Origin: CALKKN01 sp050118555
GTDB lineage: Bacteria; Pseudomonadota; Gammaproteobacteria; Xanthomonadales; SZUA-36
Assembly (NCBI GenBank): GCA_050118555.1
Contig: JASFKQ010000030.1
Coordinates: 1 to 23,744, forward strand
Direction: 5' to 3'
Length of the DNA: 23,744 nucleotides
In this document: piece by piece, positions 1 through 8,010 of the stretch
How the letters are laid out: every line of letters begins with the position of its first letter
Numbering within the stretch: position 1 is the stretch's first letter
Made by a program: the position numbers and the translations under genes
The notes under the pieces: generated by a model
The model's database searches: none
What the model was told of the DNA's origin: nothing
The model's input: only the letters and a program-made list of their open reading frames with translations

Positions 1-469
<469 letters not shown>

Positions 470-614
470 AAAGTTTTCGGTTCAGGACCGAAGTCCTTCA
501 CCTGATACTTCTAGCTGAAAGTCGAACCTTGCTCCCAATTACATGAATCAGGGCATGGTCGCTTTCATTGATGGCAAATTCATCAACGCGAGCGCCCACA
601 CAAGTTACCTTTAT

Positions 615-627
615 CTTGTTAAAGAAC
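615..627 (-). promoter_or_regulatory. rrn boxA antitermination site
   Basis: The minus strand reads GTTCTTTAACAAG, which closely resembles the E. coli rrn boxA (TGCTCTTTAACA). In rrn operons boxA recruits the NusB-S10 antitermination complex to the nascent leader RNA. Its position about 145 nt upstream of the 16S 5' end and downstream of both promoters is as expected. I could not identify a convincing boxB. Confidence 0.85.
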
Positions 628-749
628 TTTTTCACGGCCGCCTTTCACGACCGCACCCGCACGAGCATAACCTGCGGCTCAACCCTTTTCGGTTCGCCGC
701 ACCGGTGGATTCCTTTTCAGAATCTGATCCCGGGCTGTGCGGGCCGCCC

Positions 750-779
750 ATTATATATTGACAGCTGAATTTCCGTCAA
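750..779 (-). promoter_or_regulatory. rrn promoter P2
   Basis: The -35 is TTGACG (779-774), the spacer is 18 nt, and the -10 is a perfect TATAAT (755-750). The -10 is followed by a very GC-rich stretch (GGGCGGCCCGC). Such GC-rich discriminators are typical of stringently controlled stable-RNA promoters. It lies about 280 nt upstream of the 16S start and downstream of P1. Confidence 0.8.
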
Positions 780-859
780 CGTTCGCCGAGCAATTCTTTT
801 GAAGAAAATCCTCGGCTGGGCGGTGTGGCCGGCTGCATGAACAACCGGACAGAGCGCGC

Positions 860-887
860 ATTATAGGGTGTGTGGTCCGCGCGTCAA
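860..887 (-). promoter_or_regulatory. rrn promoter P1
   Basis: The -35 is TTGACG (887-882), the spacer is 16 nt, and the -10 is a perfect TATAAT (865-860), followed by a GCGCGC discriminator and an expected start near 851-853. The 30 nt upstream are relatively A+T rich (GAAATTT, GTGAAATA) and could act as an UP element. That UP-like segment directly abuts the argH stop codon at 918-920. The GC discriminator suggests ppGpp/DksA sensitivity; this is inference. Confidence 0.85.
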
Positions 888-917
888 GCTCTATTTCACA
901 TATCCCTCGAAATTTCT

Positions 918-2246
918 TCAATCGGCTGCCCGGGAATCGCCGGCGAGGGCCGATTCGCGCTCGAGCCGCGCCCTTATCCGACCGAGCGCGAGGTCGCCGC
1001 AGCCGCCCGGTGAAACACGTGCGGCCAGGCTTGCTGCAGGGTCCGGAACGGCGCCGGGCGCCTCCATCTGGCGCTTGGCCTCCCGATACGCCTGGCGAAA
1101 GGGCACGCCCTGTGACGCTTGCTGCAAGGCCAGATCCGTGGCGAACATGTCCGCTGAAATGGCGCTGCCCATCCGATCCGCCCGGAATTCCAGGCCCTGA
1201 ACCAGGGCCGGGACGATCGTCAGGGCCTGCAGGCTGCTCCCCAGCCCCCGGATCATCGGCGCCTTGGTCAACTGCAGGTCCCTCTGGTAACCCGAGGGCA
1301 GGGACAAGACCGACTGGATCTCGGTGATTGCCGCCTCCACGGTGGCGCACCGGCCACGCAACAGCTCGACGACGTCCGGATTGGCCTTGTTGGGCATGAT
1401 CGACGAACCGGTGGTGTACCGGGGTGGCAGCCGGACGAAGCCGAATTCCTCGGTGGTGAACAAGCTCAGGTCCCAGGCCAGTCGCCGCGTATCCAGCATG
1501 GCGTGATGCGCCGCCTGCAACGCCATGATTTCGAACTTGCCGCGGCTGTTTTGCGCGTACATCGGATTAACCTGGATTCGCTCGAACCCCAATTCCTCCG
1601 CTACACCGTCCCGGTCGAGCGGCAGATTCACGCCGTATCCGGCGGCCGTGCCGAGCGGACTGCAGTCCAGCAGGCGCCGAACGCCGGCGGAAAACGCTAG
1701 ATTGTCCGTGAACGCCTCGGCAAAACCGCCCATCCAGAGGCCGACACTCGACGGCACCGCGCGCTGGAGGTGGGTGTATCCCGGCATGGCCAGGCCGGCA
1801 TTCGCCTCCGCCCGCTCCAGGCATGCAAATGCGATGTGCGCACAGGCGGACTGCAGCCGCTCGAGCGCGTCTTTGAGGTACAGCCGGCTGGCCACGGCAA
1901 CCTGATCGTTCCGGCTGCGCCCGGTGTGCACTTTCGCACCGACTTCCCCCACTTTCGAGGTCAGGTACATCTCGATCGCGGAGTGCCCGTCTTCGTAGCG
2001 GTCGTCCAGCAGGAATGCACCCGACCTGAATTCCACCAGCAGTTCGTCGAGACCATCCATCAGCGCCCGGCATTCCTCGTCGGTCAGTATTCCGATACGC
2101 GCCAAACCTCGCACATGCGCCGCCGTTGCCCGCACGTCGAAGGCAAAGAGTTCCCGATCGAGAATGACGTCCTCACCGGCCAGGAAATCCATGACCGCCT
2201 TGTCGATCGCGGAACCGTCGTCCGCCTGCCACAGGTACTTGCTCAT
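918..2246 (-). CDS. argH: Argininosuccinate lyase
   Basis: This cytosolic enzyme performs the last arginine step, splitting argininosuccinate into arginine and fumarate. The protein has 442 residues, within the usual range of about 430-460. It carries the fumarate-lyase superfamily signature GSSIMPNKAN at residues 280-289, with the flexible-loop catalytic serine, plus the conserved VHTGRSRNDQ (106-115) and MPGYTHLQRA (154-163) segments that line the active site. The ATG overlaps the argC stop as ATGA, so translation is probably coupled. It is the last gene of the arg operon. After its stop only 30 nt remain before the rrn P1 -35, and I see no intrinsic terminator there. The C-terminal tail is Ala/Arg/Gly-rich and poorly conserved-looking. 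Confidence 0.97.
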   Translation of the reverse strand: MSKYLWQADDGSAIDKAVMDFLAGEDVILDRELFAFDVRATAAHVRGLARIGILTDEECRALMDGLDELLVEFRSGAFLLDDRYEDGHSAIEMYLTSKVGEVGAKVHTGRSRNDQVAVASRLYLKDALERLQSACAHIAFACLERAEANAGLAMPGYTHLQRAVPSSVGLWMGGFAEAFTDNLAFSAGVRRLLDCSPLGTAAGYGVNLPLDRDGVAEELGFERIQVNPMYAQNSRGKFEIMALQAAHHAMLDTRRLAWDLSLFTTEEFGFVRLPPRYTTGSSIMPNKANPDVVELLRGRCATVEAAITEIQSVLSLPSGYQRDLQLTKAPMIRGLGSSLQALTIVPALVQGLEFRADRMGSAISADMFATDLALQQASQGVPFRQAYREAKRQMEAPGAVPDPAASLAARVSPGGCGDLALGRIRARLERESALAGDSRAAD

Positions 2247-3208
2247 TGCTTTTGCTCCCGGCGCGGGCCCAGTCCCGTCAGCGCGTCCAGTCCGAAGGCC
2301 AGGTTGAGATTTTGCACCGCCTGCGTCGCGGCGCCTTTGAGAAGGTTGTCCAGCACGGTGACGATCGAAATGCGACGAGGCCGCGCCTCGCTCACTGCAA
2401 AGCCTCCGATGATTACCATATGCGTCCCCCGCGCTTCGCGCACCTCCGGGATGCCCTGCCGGACTTCGACGAGGGGATGGCCGGAATAGAATGCCTGGAA
2501 CGTGGCCAGAAGCTCCGGCCCGGTCATCGCGTCCTGCAGTTCCGCCGCCACCGTCAGGCTGATGCCGCGAAAGAAAGGCGCCACGTGCGGCATCAGGCGC
2601 ACGTCCTGGCCGACGTGGTGCGAAACTTCACGCTCATGGACGTGGTCAACCAACTGGTAGGGCAGCAGGTTGTCCGACAGCACTTCCGGGTCGTTCTTGC
2701 GGGAAGGCGTTTTGCCCGCTCCGCTGTATCCGGACACGCCAAAGACCACGGGCGTCCCGGACAGTCGGTCGAGCAAGGGGGCCAGCGAAAGCTGTGCACC
2801 GGTCGCGTAACAGCCCGGATTGGCAATACGTCGCGCCCCCGCCAGCAACTCGCTGAAACGCTCGGGCTGGCCGTAGGCCCACCGCGAATCGAATCGGTAG
2901 TCCGCGCTGAGATCGACGACAACCGCGTTCGGATGGCTCTCGTCCACTTCCCGGACATAGCGGTGGGCTTCGCCGTTCGGCAGGGCGAGCACGATGGCGT
3001 CGGCGCGGAGATCACGCAGCGACTGTGGGCGGATATCGGCAAAGCGCAGTGCGCAGCCCTCCATGCCCTTGACGTGCGTCGCAACCGGCTCACCGGCTGC
3101 GCTGCCGGACCCGACCGCCACCAGTTCGAATTCGGGGTGCCGATACACCAGAGGAAGCAGTTCCGCCCCGGTGTAGCCGCGCGCGCCAATCACGACGAGG
3201 CTATGCAT
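2243..3208 (-). CDS. argC: N-acetyl-gamma-glutamyl-phosphate reductase
   Basis: This NADPH-dependent enzyme reduces N-acetylglutamyl phosphate to N-acetylglutamate semialdehyde. The 321-residue protein opens with the nucleotide-binding motif GARGYTGAEL (residues 8-17) and carries the catalytic cysteine in ANPGCYATG (Cys133). VSGYSGAGKTPSR (158-170) is also typical of the family. The frame is open further upstream to an ATG at 3301, but the start at 3208 places the Rossmann motif at the N-terminus and has a purine-rich ribosome site (GGAAGAGGG) just upstream. With this start the gene overlaps the argBA stop by 8 nt (ATGCATAG) and overlaps argH by 4 nt, so it sits inside a coupled operon. Confidence 0.96.
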   Translation of the reverse strand: MHSLVVIGARGYTGAELLPLVYRHPEFELVAVGSGSAAGEPVATHVKGMEGCALRFADIRPQSLRDLRADAIVLALPNGEAHRYVREVDESHPNAVVVDLSADYRFDSRWAYGQPERFSELLAGARRIANPGCYATGAQLSLAPLLDRLSGTPVVFGVSGYSGAGKTPSRKNDPEVLSDNLLPYQLVDHVHEREVSHHVGQDVRLMPHVAPFFRGISLTVAAELQDAMTGPELLATFQAFYSGHPLVEVRQGIPEVREARGTHMVIIGGFAVSEARPRRISIVTVLDNLLKGAATQAVQNLNLAFGLDALTGLGPRREQKQ

Positions 3209-4523
3209 CGCCCTCTTCCTTCCAACTGACCGGGCGCGCGAGGCTGTCGACCTTGCACCGACGGATTTTTTCGAAATCGTGAATGCCCCGCGTAAATGCA
3301 ATCCAGTTCTTTTCCGAATAACTCGAGCCTGCCTGCTCGAAGTACCATTGCGTAACAGGGTTATCGGTGCGTGACCGCCAGTAAAGCTGCGGGCAACGCT
3401 GGATCAGCGCCTGCCAGACCGCCGCTCCCAGACCCGCGCCCTGTGCTTCCGGGGTGACGGCGAACTTGTCGAGGTAGGAAACGCCGTCCACCCCGCGAAG
3501 CACGATCGCCATGGCGCCGAACGACTCGCTGGCCAGCACGCACTCGAGCTGCAGGGAGTCGAAATAGCCCGGCTTCAGCAAACGCTGGAAGCTGGTTTCG
3601 AGCAGGATCCGTGTACGCTCCTGCATCTCTGGGTCGAACTGGTCGAACTCCACGATTCGCTCACCCTTGCGAATGAGGGTGCCGGCCCCACGGTGGGTGA
3701 ACAGTTCGCGCGCCAGGTTCTTCACCGATGTGATGGAAACCGAGGCGCTGTCGGGAAGCGTTTCGAGAATCTGGGCGATCTGTTCCAGCTTCAACTTCAT
3801 GCCGGAGTGCACCCAGGGCTGTTCGATCAGCCACGGGTAATCTGCGCGAAGGCTGATGGCGGAGATCACGCGGCCATGCTCGTCCAGCAACCCACCGGTC
3901 TCCGTCAGGAAGATGATCTTGTGCGGTTTGACGGCCCAGATCATTTCGCGAGCCGCGATGTCCGCATTGATGTTCAGAACCTGTCCGGTCCGGCTCTCCC
4001 CGAGACAGGCGACTACCGGCAGCATGCCGTGCTGCATGGCATCCCGTACCGCTTCCAGATCGACGCTGAGGATGTCGCCGACCAGGCCCAGTTTCTCATG
4101 ATCCAGGAAGTCGCAGACGAAAACCCCGTGCTGAACACCCTGGGCCCTCACACCCTGGTTCTCCAGAGCCGCTACGATCTGGCGGTTGGCCCGGTAAATC
4201 ACCGGACGAGCGACCTCCATGACCTCAGGCGTGGTCACGCGCAGACCGTCGTGCTTGAGCGTCGGTACGCTGGCCTCGCTCAGCGCCTTGTCCAGCTGGG
4301 GGCCGGCGCCATGCAGGATGATGGGCATCAATCCCAGGTTGGCCAGGAAAGCAAGGGCGGAAGCGAGCGACTCGAGCCGACTCTCAACCAGTGCGCCTCC
4401 GACCTTGATCACGGCGAACTGCATGCCGTCCGACTCGCTGTACTGCGTCAGGTAGTAGCGCGCTTCGCGGCTGCCTCCCAACTGGCTCAGGACCTGTTTG
4501 ACCACCTGGCGAATCTCAGACAT
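3201..4523 (-). CDS. argB: Fused N-acetylglutamate kinase / N-acetylglutamate synthase (xanthomonad NAGS/K type)
   Basis: This 440-residue bifunctional protein is predicted to make N-acetylglutamate from acetyl-CoA and glutamate and then phosphorylate it. Residues 1-35 form an N-terminal helix-like extension of the kind found in arginine-sensitive kinases. The amino-acid kinase domain spans about 36-285, with VIKVGGALV (Lys40), HGAGPQLD (71-78), NINADIAA (184-191) and GMKLKLEQ (241-248). A GNAT acetyltransferase domain (about 300-435) follows, with the acetyl-CoA loop TPEAQGAGLG (357-366). The frame is open to 4895, but the ATG at 4523 overlaps the argE stop by 8 nt (ATGTCTGA) and puts the kinase fold in the normal place. 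No separate argA occurs nearby. Feedback inhibition by arginine is expected from the family, not shown here. Confidence 0.93.
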   Translation of the reverse strand: MSEIRQVVKQVLSQLGGSREARYYLTQYSESDGMQFAVIKVGGALVESRLESLASALAFLANLGLMPIILHGAGPQLDKALSEASVPTLKHDGLRVTTPEVMEVARPVIYRANRQIVAALENQGVRAQGVQHGVFVCDFLDHEKLGLVGDILSVDLEAVRDAMQHGMLPVVACLGESRTGQVLNINADIAAREMIWAVKPHKIIFLTETGGLLDEHGRVISAISLRADYPWLIEQPWVHSGMKLKLEQIAQILETLPDSASVSITSVKNLARELFTHRGAGTLIRKGERIVEFDQFDPEMQERTRILLETSFQRLLKPGYFDSLQLECVLASESFGAMAIVLRGVDGVSYLDKFAVTPEAQGAGLGAAVWQALIQRCPQLYWRSRTDNPVTQWYFEQAGSSYSEKNWIAFTRGIHDFEKIRRCKVDSLARPVSWKEEGDA

Positions 4524-5601
4524 CGTATTCCACCACCGTTCGGTATATCTCCATGGCCCGCTCCAACTGCTCCACAGCGACCCATTCGTCGGTCTGGTGC
4601 GCCTGGGCGATGTTGCCCGGCCCCAGCACCATGGCCGGCAGCCCGGCGGCCGAGAAGATCGATGCTTCGGTCCAGAAGTCGACCGGCCGGCCGATATCCA
4701 GACCGTGTTCACGGGCGAATCGCTCGGCGCGATCGGTTTTCCGTCCGCAGGCAGGCAGCGGCTTGCCGGCGAACGGAACTTCCCAGCGTGCCCGTGCCCC
4801 GGCAGGCGTGCAAGCCTCCAGTTCGCGCAGAAAGGCCCGGTTTGACTGGCCGGGACCAAGACGGGCGCTCCAGTGCACGAAACTGCGGCCCGCAATCACG
4901 TTGCTTTTCGTGCCACCTTCGATGCGGCCAATGTTGAAACAGCTGCCCGGGTCTTCGGGAGATTTCTTACGCTTGCGTGCCACCTCGAGCGCAGCCCCGG
5001 ACCAGAGCGCCAGGGCGTGGATGGCGTTGTCATCCAGCGCCCGCGCCTCGGACGAGTGCCCGGGTGTTCCCTCGAACCAGCCCTTGACCGACAGGTAGCC
5101 GCGATGGGCGAGCACCGACTGGCAGGCGGTGGGTTCAGCCACCACAACCTGGCGGTAGCCTTCCGCCAACCCATCGGCAAGGAAGCTGTCCACGCAGCAA
5201 CCACCTTCACCCTCCTCGTCCGTCGTGAACAGCAGCGCGAGATTCTTCGCGCCCTGCTCGGCTAACGTGAGCAGGACCGCGGCGGCGCCCTTGATGTCGC
5301 AGCTGCCGCGACCATAGGCTCGGCCTTCCTTCAAGGCCAGCCGGTGCGGGTCGGTTGACCAGCCATCGCCGGTCGGAACCGTATCGAGATGAACGTTGAA
5401 CAGCACGCTGGGCTTGCCTCTGACGGCATACCAGGTGACGTGCCCGTCCCCGTGGTCCCAGGTTCGCACTTCAAAACCACTGCCAACCACGTCTCGACAA
5501 TAGGCGAACACCCGGGAATCGCCATCGATGGTGCGTGGCGGGTTCTGGGTGTCGCAGGCAACGAGCGCCTCCAGATGCCTCAGACAGGCATCGGTACTCA
5601 T
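4516..5601 (-). CDS. argE: M20-family N-acetylornithine/N-acetylcitrulline deacetylase
   Basis: This is a cytosolic zinc-dependent M20 deacetylase of 361 residues. Metal-ligand motifs are visible: VHLDTVP (His71, Asp73), GRGSCDIKG (Asp102), TTDEEGEGG (catalytic Glu129, ligand Glu130) and VAEPT (Glu156). A C-terminal AHQTDEW motif supplies the last histidine. In pathways with an acetylornithine carbamoyltransferase, as encoded by the first gene of this operon, ArgE removes the acetyl group from N-acetylcitrulline rather than only from acetylornithine; that substrate assignment rests on context. The start overlaps the argG stop as ATGA, and the gene overlaps argBA by 8 nt at its end. Confidence 0.94.
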   Translation of the reverse strand: MSTDACLRHLEALVACDTQNPPRTIDGDSRVFAYCRDVVGSGFEVRTWDHGDGHVTWYAVRGKPSVLFNVHLDTVPTGDGWSTDPHRLALKEGRAYGRGSCDIKGAAAVLLTLAEQGAKNLALLFTTDEEGEGGCCVDSFLADGLAEGYRQVVVAEPTACQSVLAHRGYLSVKGWFEGTPGHSSEARALDDNAIHALALWSGAALEVARKRKKSPEDPGSCFNIGRIEGGTKSNVIAGRSFVHWSARLGPGQSNRAFLRELEACTPAGARARWEVPFAGKPLPACGRKTDRAERFAREHGLDIGRPVDFWTEASIFSAAGLPAMVLGPGNIAQAHQTDEWVAVEQLERAMEIYRTVVEYDV

Positions 5602-6797
5602 TTATGGCGTCCCCGCACCTTCCCCGCCAGCGTGGTGCTCTGACCCGTCAGCTTGATGAAGCCGACGGCCTCCTCAGGCGTCCAGTTGGCGCTCTGTGCA
5701 TAGACGGCTTCCGGATTCTGCAGCCGGTACGGCGAATCGACGGCCACGGCGGTCACCGAAGCGCCCTCGGTGCGCAGCGTCACTTCGCCAGTTACCATTT
5801 CCTGCGAATTGCGCAGGTAGGCTTCCAGGTCGAACTTGTGCGGCTCATAGAAAAAGCCCGCATATACCAACTCGGCCCAGCGGTTGCTTACCAGGTGGCG
5901 GAACTGGTTCTGGAAGCGCGTATTGACGGAATCTTCCAGCGCCTGGTGGGCAGTCAGGAGGCCGTCGATCCCCGGACATTCGAATGCGATGCGCCCCTTG
6001 AGGCCGATGGTGACGTCCCCCGTGTACAGGTGCCGACCCACGCCCCAGGCGCCGAGCCTGCGGTTCAGTTCGCTCAGGATCGCCGGGCCGGAGAGCGCTT
6101 TTCCGTCCAGTCCGGTCGCGACTCCGCTCTCGAAACGGATACGGAGCTCCAACGGCGCTTCCGGCCAGTCTTCGCGGCTCGCCGTCAGGCTCCAGGCATC
6201 CGCCGCAGGTGGCTGGAACGCGTCAATCTCGCTACCGGAAATGGTCACACCCAGCAGATTTTCATTGATGGAGTAACGGCTGGCGGACGGAGCGACGTCA
6301 AAGCCGGCGTCGGCCATTGCCTTCAGTTCGTAATCCCGCACGGCCTGCACGCGCGACTGCAGGTCGCGGATGGGGGCGTGGATTTTGTAATCGCCCAGGC
6401 TATTGGCCGTCTGGTCGAACCGCATCTGGTCGTTGCCCATGCCGGTGCAGCCATGGGCGAAATGTTTCGTGCCCAGTTCATCGCACAGCGCCAGGCAGCT
6501 CTTCACGATCAGGTAGCGGTCCGAGCACAGCAGCGGGTATTCGCCGAGCATGCGCGCATGGCTCCAGACCAGCGGAACGACGAATTCATCCCAGATCTCC
6601 TGCGAGACATCGAGTTCGTGGTGGGCGCTGGCGCCCAGGCTCTCGGCCCTGGCGCGGATTGCGGAGCGACCCTCCTCGTCCACACCGCCCGTGTCGATGA
6701 AAGCCGTGTGGACTTCGAAACCCTGCTGAACCAGGTCGAGTACACAATAGCTGGTATCCAGGCCGCCGGAGAAGGCAAGTACGATTTTGTCGCTCAT
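5598..6797 (-). CDS. argG: Argininosuccinate synthase
   Basis: This enzyme condenses citrulline and aspartate with ATP to form argininosuccinate in the cytosol. The protein has 399 residues, the normal length for the short bacterial form. The ATP pyrophosphatase P-loop SGGLDTS lies at residues 10-16. The citrulline/aspartate-binding segment HGCTGMGNDQMRFD follows near residue 120. The ATG lies 51 nt after the argF' stop; this is the only gap in an otherwise overlapping arg operon. The gap contains a short direct repeat (CAATCAG twice) and a GC-rich palindrome (CCGGGGCCCCG). No terminator-like T-run follows that palindrome, so the gap is probably within one transcript. Confidence 0.97.
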   Translation of the reverse strand: MSDKIVLAFSGGLDTSYCVLDLVQQGFEVHTAFIDTGGVDEEGRSAIRARAESLGASAHHELDVSQEIWDEFVVPLVWSHARMLGEYPLLCSDRYLIVKSCLALCDELGTKHFAHGCTGMGNDQMRFDQTANSLGDYKIHAPIRDLQSRVQAVRDYELKAMADAGFDVAPSASRYSINENLLGVTISGSEIDAFQPPAADAWSLTASREDWPEAPLELRIRFESGVATGLDGKALSGPAILSELNRRLGAWGVGRHLYTGDVTIGLKGRIAFECPGIDGLLTAHQALEDSVNTRFQNQFRHLVSNRWAELVYAGFFYEPHKFDLEAYLRNSQEMVTGEVTLRTEGASVTAVAVDSPYRLQNPEAVYAQSANWTPEEAVGFIKLTGQSTTLAGKVRGRHK

Positions 6798-6848
6798 TTC
6801 ACTGTCTCTGATTGCTGATTGCGATGGCGGCCGTCGGGGCCCCGGTCC

Positions 6849-7853
6849 CTACCCCACTGTGCCGAGCAGATTCATCATGATGGCTTTCTGCACATGCAGG
6901 CGGTTTTCCGCCTCGTCGATCGCGGCGCAGTAGTCCGCGTCCATCACCGCGTCCGTCGCCTTGATATTGCGGCGAAGCGGGAGGCAATGGCTGAAGACTG
7001 CGTTGTCGGTCAGGGCCATCTTCTCCTCGTCGACGATGAAGTGGCGGTACTTCCTTCGCAGTTCGAATTCTTCTTCCGGGCGGCCATAGTACGGCAGGGC
7101 GCCCCAGCTTTTCGCGTATACCACGTCGGCGCCGCGGTAGGCGGACTCGATATCGTGGCTGACGACAAATGAACCACCCGACTCCTCGGCGTAGCGGCCG
7201 GCGAGCGTTTCGAACTGGCTGTCGAGGCGATAGGCTTCCTCCGGGCACAGCAGCGTCACATTCATGCCGAACTTCGTCGCGATCAACAATGCCGAATTGG
7301 CCACCGCCGTATTGAGCGGCCGTGGGTGCCAGGTCCAGGTGAGGACGAACCTGCGGTTCTGCACCTCGCCCAGACGTTCACGAAGCGTCAGCATCAGCGC
7401 CATTTCCTGACAGGGGTGGACAATGGTCTCCATGTTGATGACGGGGACAGATGCGTGTGCCGCGAGCGAGCGGATAACCGGGTCTTCCCTGTCCGTCGAC
7501 CAGTCACTGAAGCCTGGAAATGCCCGCAACCCGATCATGTCGCAATAGCGGGAAAGGACGCCGGCCACTTCCGCGATGTGCTCCTCGGCTTCGCCGTCCA
7601 TGACGGCGCCCGCCTCGAACTCCACGCCCCAGGCGTCCTTCCCCGGCTGCAGAACGATCGCGATCCCGCCCAGTTGCTGCATACCGAGCTCGAATGAAGT
7701 GCGTGTACGCATCGAGGGGTTCAGGAACAGCAGGGCGATCGACTTGCCTTCCAGCTCATCACGGATCGGGTCCTGCTTGAGTTCACCGGCCAGGTCGAGC
7801 AGGCCGGACAGCTCTTCGCGGGACCAGTCGGCAGTAGTGAGGAAATGGTGCAT
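6849..7853 (-). CDS. argF': N-acetylornithine carbamoyltransferase (AOTCase)
   Basis: This enzyme transfers the carbamoyl group from carbamoyl phosphate to N-acetylornithine, giving N-acetylcitrulline. The 334-residue protein has the carbamoyl-phosphate site SMRTRTS (47-53), HPCQEMA and the C-terminal HCLPLRRNIKATDAVMD segment. As I recall it, the Xanthomonas AOTCase carries the same segment with its modified lysine. The residue I align with Xanthomonas Glu92, reported to select acetylornithine over succinylornithine, is Glu90 here (GEAEEHI). The overall match to the xanthomonad enzyme is much closer than to ordinary ArgF. It is the first gene of the operon, starts at an ATG with a GGAG ribosome site, and is preceded at 17 nt by an intrinsic terminator that looks like an attenuator. 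Confidence 0.95.
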   Translation of the reverse strand: MHHFLTTADWSREELSGLLDLAGELKQDPIRDELEGKSIALLFLNPSMRTRTSFELGMQQLGGIAIVLQPGKDAWGVEFEAGAVMDGEAEEHIAEVAGVLSRYCDMIGLRAFPGFSDWSTDREDPVIRSLAAHASVPVINMETIVHPCQEMALMLTLRERLGEVQNRRFVLTWTWHPRPLNTAVANSALLIATKFGMNVTLLCPEEAYRLDSQFETLAGRYAEESGGSFVVSHDIESAYRGADVVYAKSWGALPYYGRPEEEFELRRKYRHFIVDEEKMALTDNAVFSHCLPLRRNIKATDAVMDADYCAAIDEAENRLHVQKAIMMNLLGTVG

Positions 7854-7870
7854 TCGTGGTTCTCCAAACC

Positions 7871-7897
7871 AAAAAACCCAGCCATTGGCTGGGTTTT
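7871..7897 (-). terminator. Intrinsic terminator in the arg leader (attenuator arms 3:4)
   Basis: On the minus strand AAAACCCAGCC (7897-7887), loop AAT and GGCTGGGTTTT form a perfect 11-bp stem, ending in a run of six T (7876-7871). It ends 17 nt before the argF' ATG, so it cannot be the terminator of the upstream gene without also silencing the arg operon from any upstream promoter. Its 5' arm can alternatively pair perfectly for 9 bp with GGCTGGGTT at 7940-7932, inside the leader ORF. Confidence 0.9.
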
Positions 7898-7922
7898 CTT
7901 TAGACCTGTCTGATTATGTGGT

Positions 7923-8003
7923 TTAAACGGCAACCCAGCCCGGATTCACATTCCGGGGTCGGCGCAGGTGGCGGAAGCCGATGGATGCCGGCACAGTCAT
8001 CAT
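7923..8003 (-). CDS. Putative arginine-rich leader peptide of the arg operon
   Basis: This is a 26-codon ORF beginning with tandem ATG codons (8003 and 8000) and ending in TAA at 7925-7923, 28 nt before the terminator stem. Residues 10-17 read FRHLRRPR, with Arg codons CGC, CGC, CGA and CGG at positions 11, 14, 15 and 17. A ribosome waiting at these codons would cover the hairpin arm 7957-7952. A ribosome at the stop codon would cover 7940-7932. No Shine-Dalgarno site precedes it, and with the best promoter match the transcript would start at or next to the first ATG, so leaderless initiation is possible. It is not a known protein. The assignment rests on codon content and geometry. Confidence 0.65.
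   Translation of the reverse strand: MMTVPASIGFRHLRRPRNVNPGWVAV
7932..7958 (-). promoter_or_regulatory. Arg attenuator arms 1 and 2 (protector hairpin / antiterminator)
   Basis: On the minus strand CCCGGA (7957-7952) and TCCGGG (7944-7939) form a 6-bp hairpin with a 7-nt loop (arms 1:2). Arm 2 continues into GGCTGGGTT (7940-7932), which is perfectly complementary to AACCCAGCC (7895-7887), the 5' arm of the terminator. Structures 1:2 and 2:3 share two G residues and are mutually exclusive. Structures 2:3 and 3:4 are also mutually exclusive. This is the four-arm logic of classical trp/his-type attenuators. Confidence 0.7.
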
Positions 8004-8010
8004 GGCAGTG

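Larger units (their letters stand above)
470..853 (-). other. rrn 16S leader region
   Basis: This is the roughly 380-nt stretch between the rrn promoters and the mature 16S 5' end, with no protein gene. On the minus strand it holds promoter P2 (750-779), a boxA-like antitermination site (615-627) and a small hairpin with a TTCG tetraloop (AGGAC-TTCG-GTCCT, 484-497) shortly before the 16S start. A second short stem (GCCGAG/CTCGGC, 785-790 with 811-816) lies between P1 and P2. The small ORFs here lack coding character. The layout matches a normal gammaproteobacterial rrn leader. Confidence 0.85.

Noticed and set aside
3209..3301. Longer argC start at 3301, and similarly longer starts for argBA (4895), the lipase (17390) and aceF (23613)
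   Set aside because: The extra N-terminal residues are low-quality sequence read from within neighbouring genes or the intergenic region, and the domain or signal peptide begins exactly at the shorter starts.
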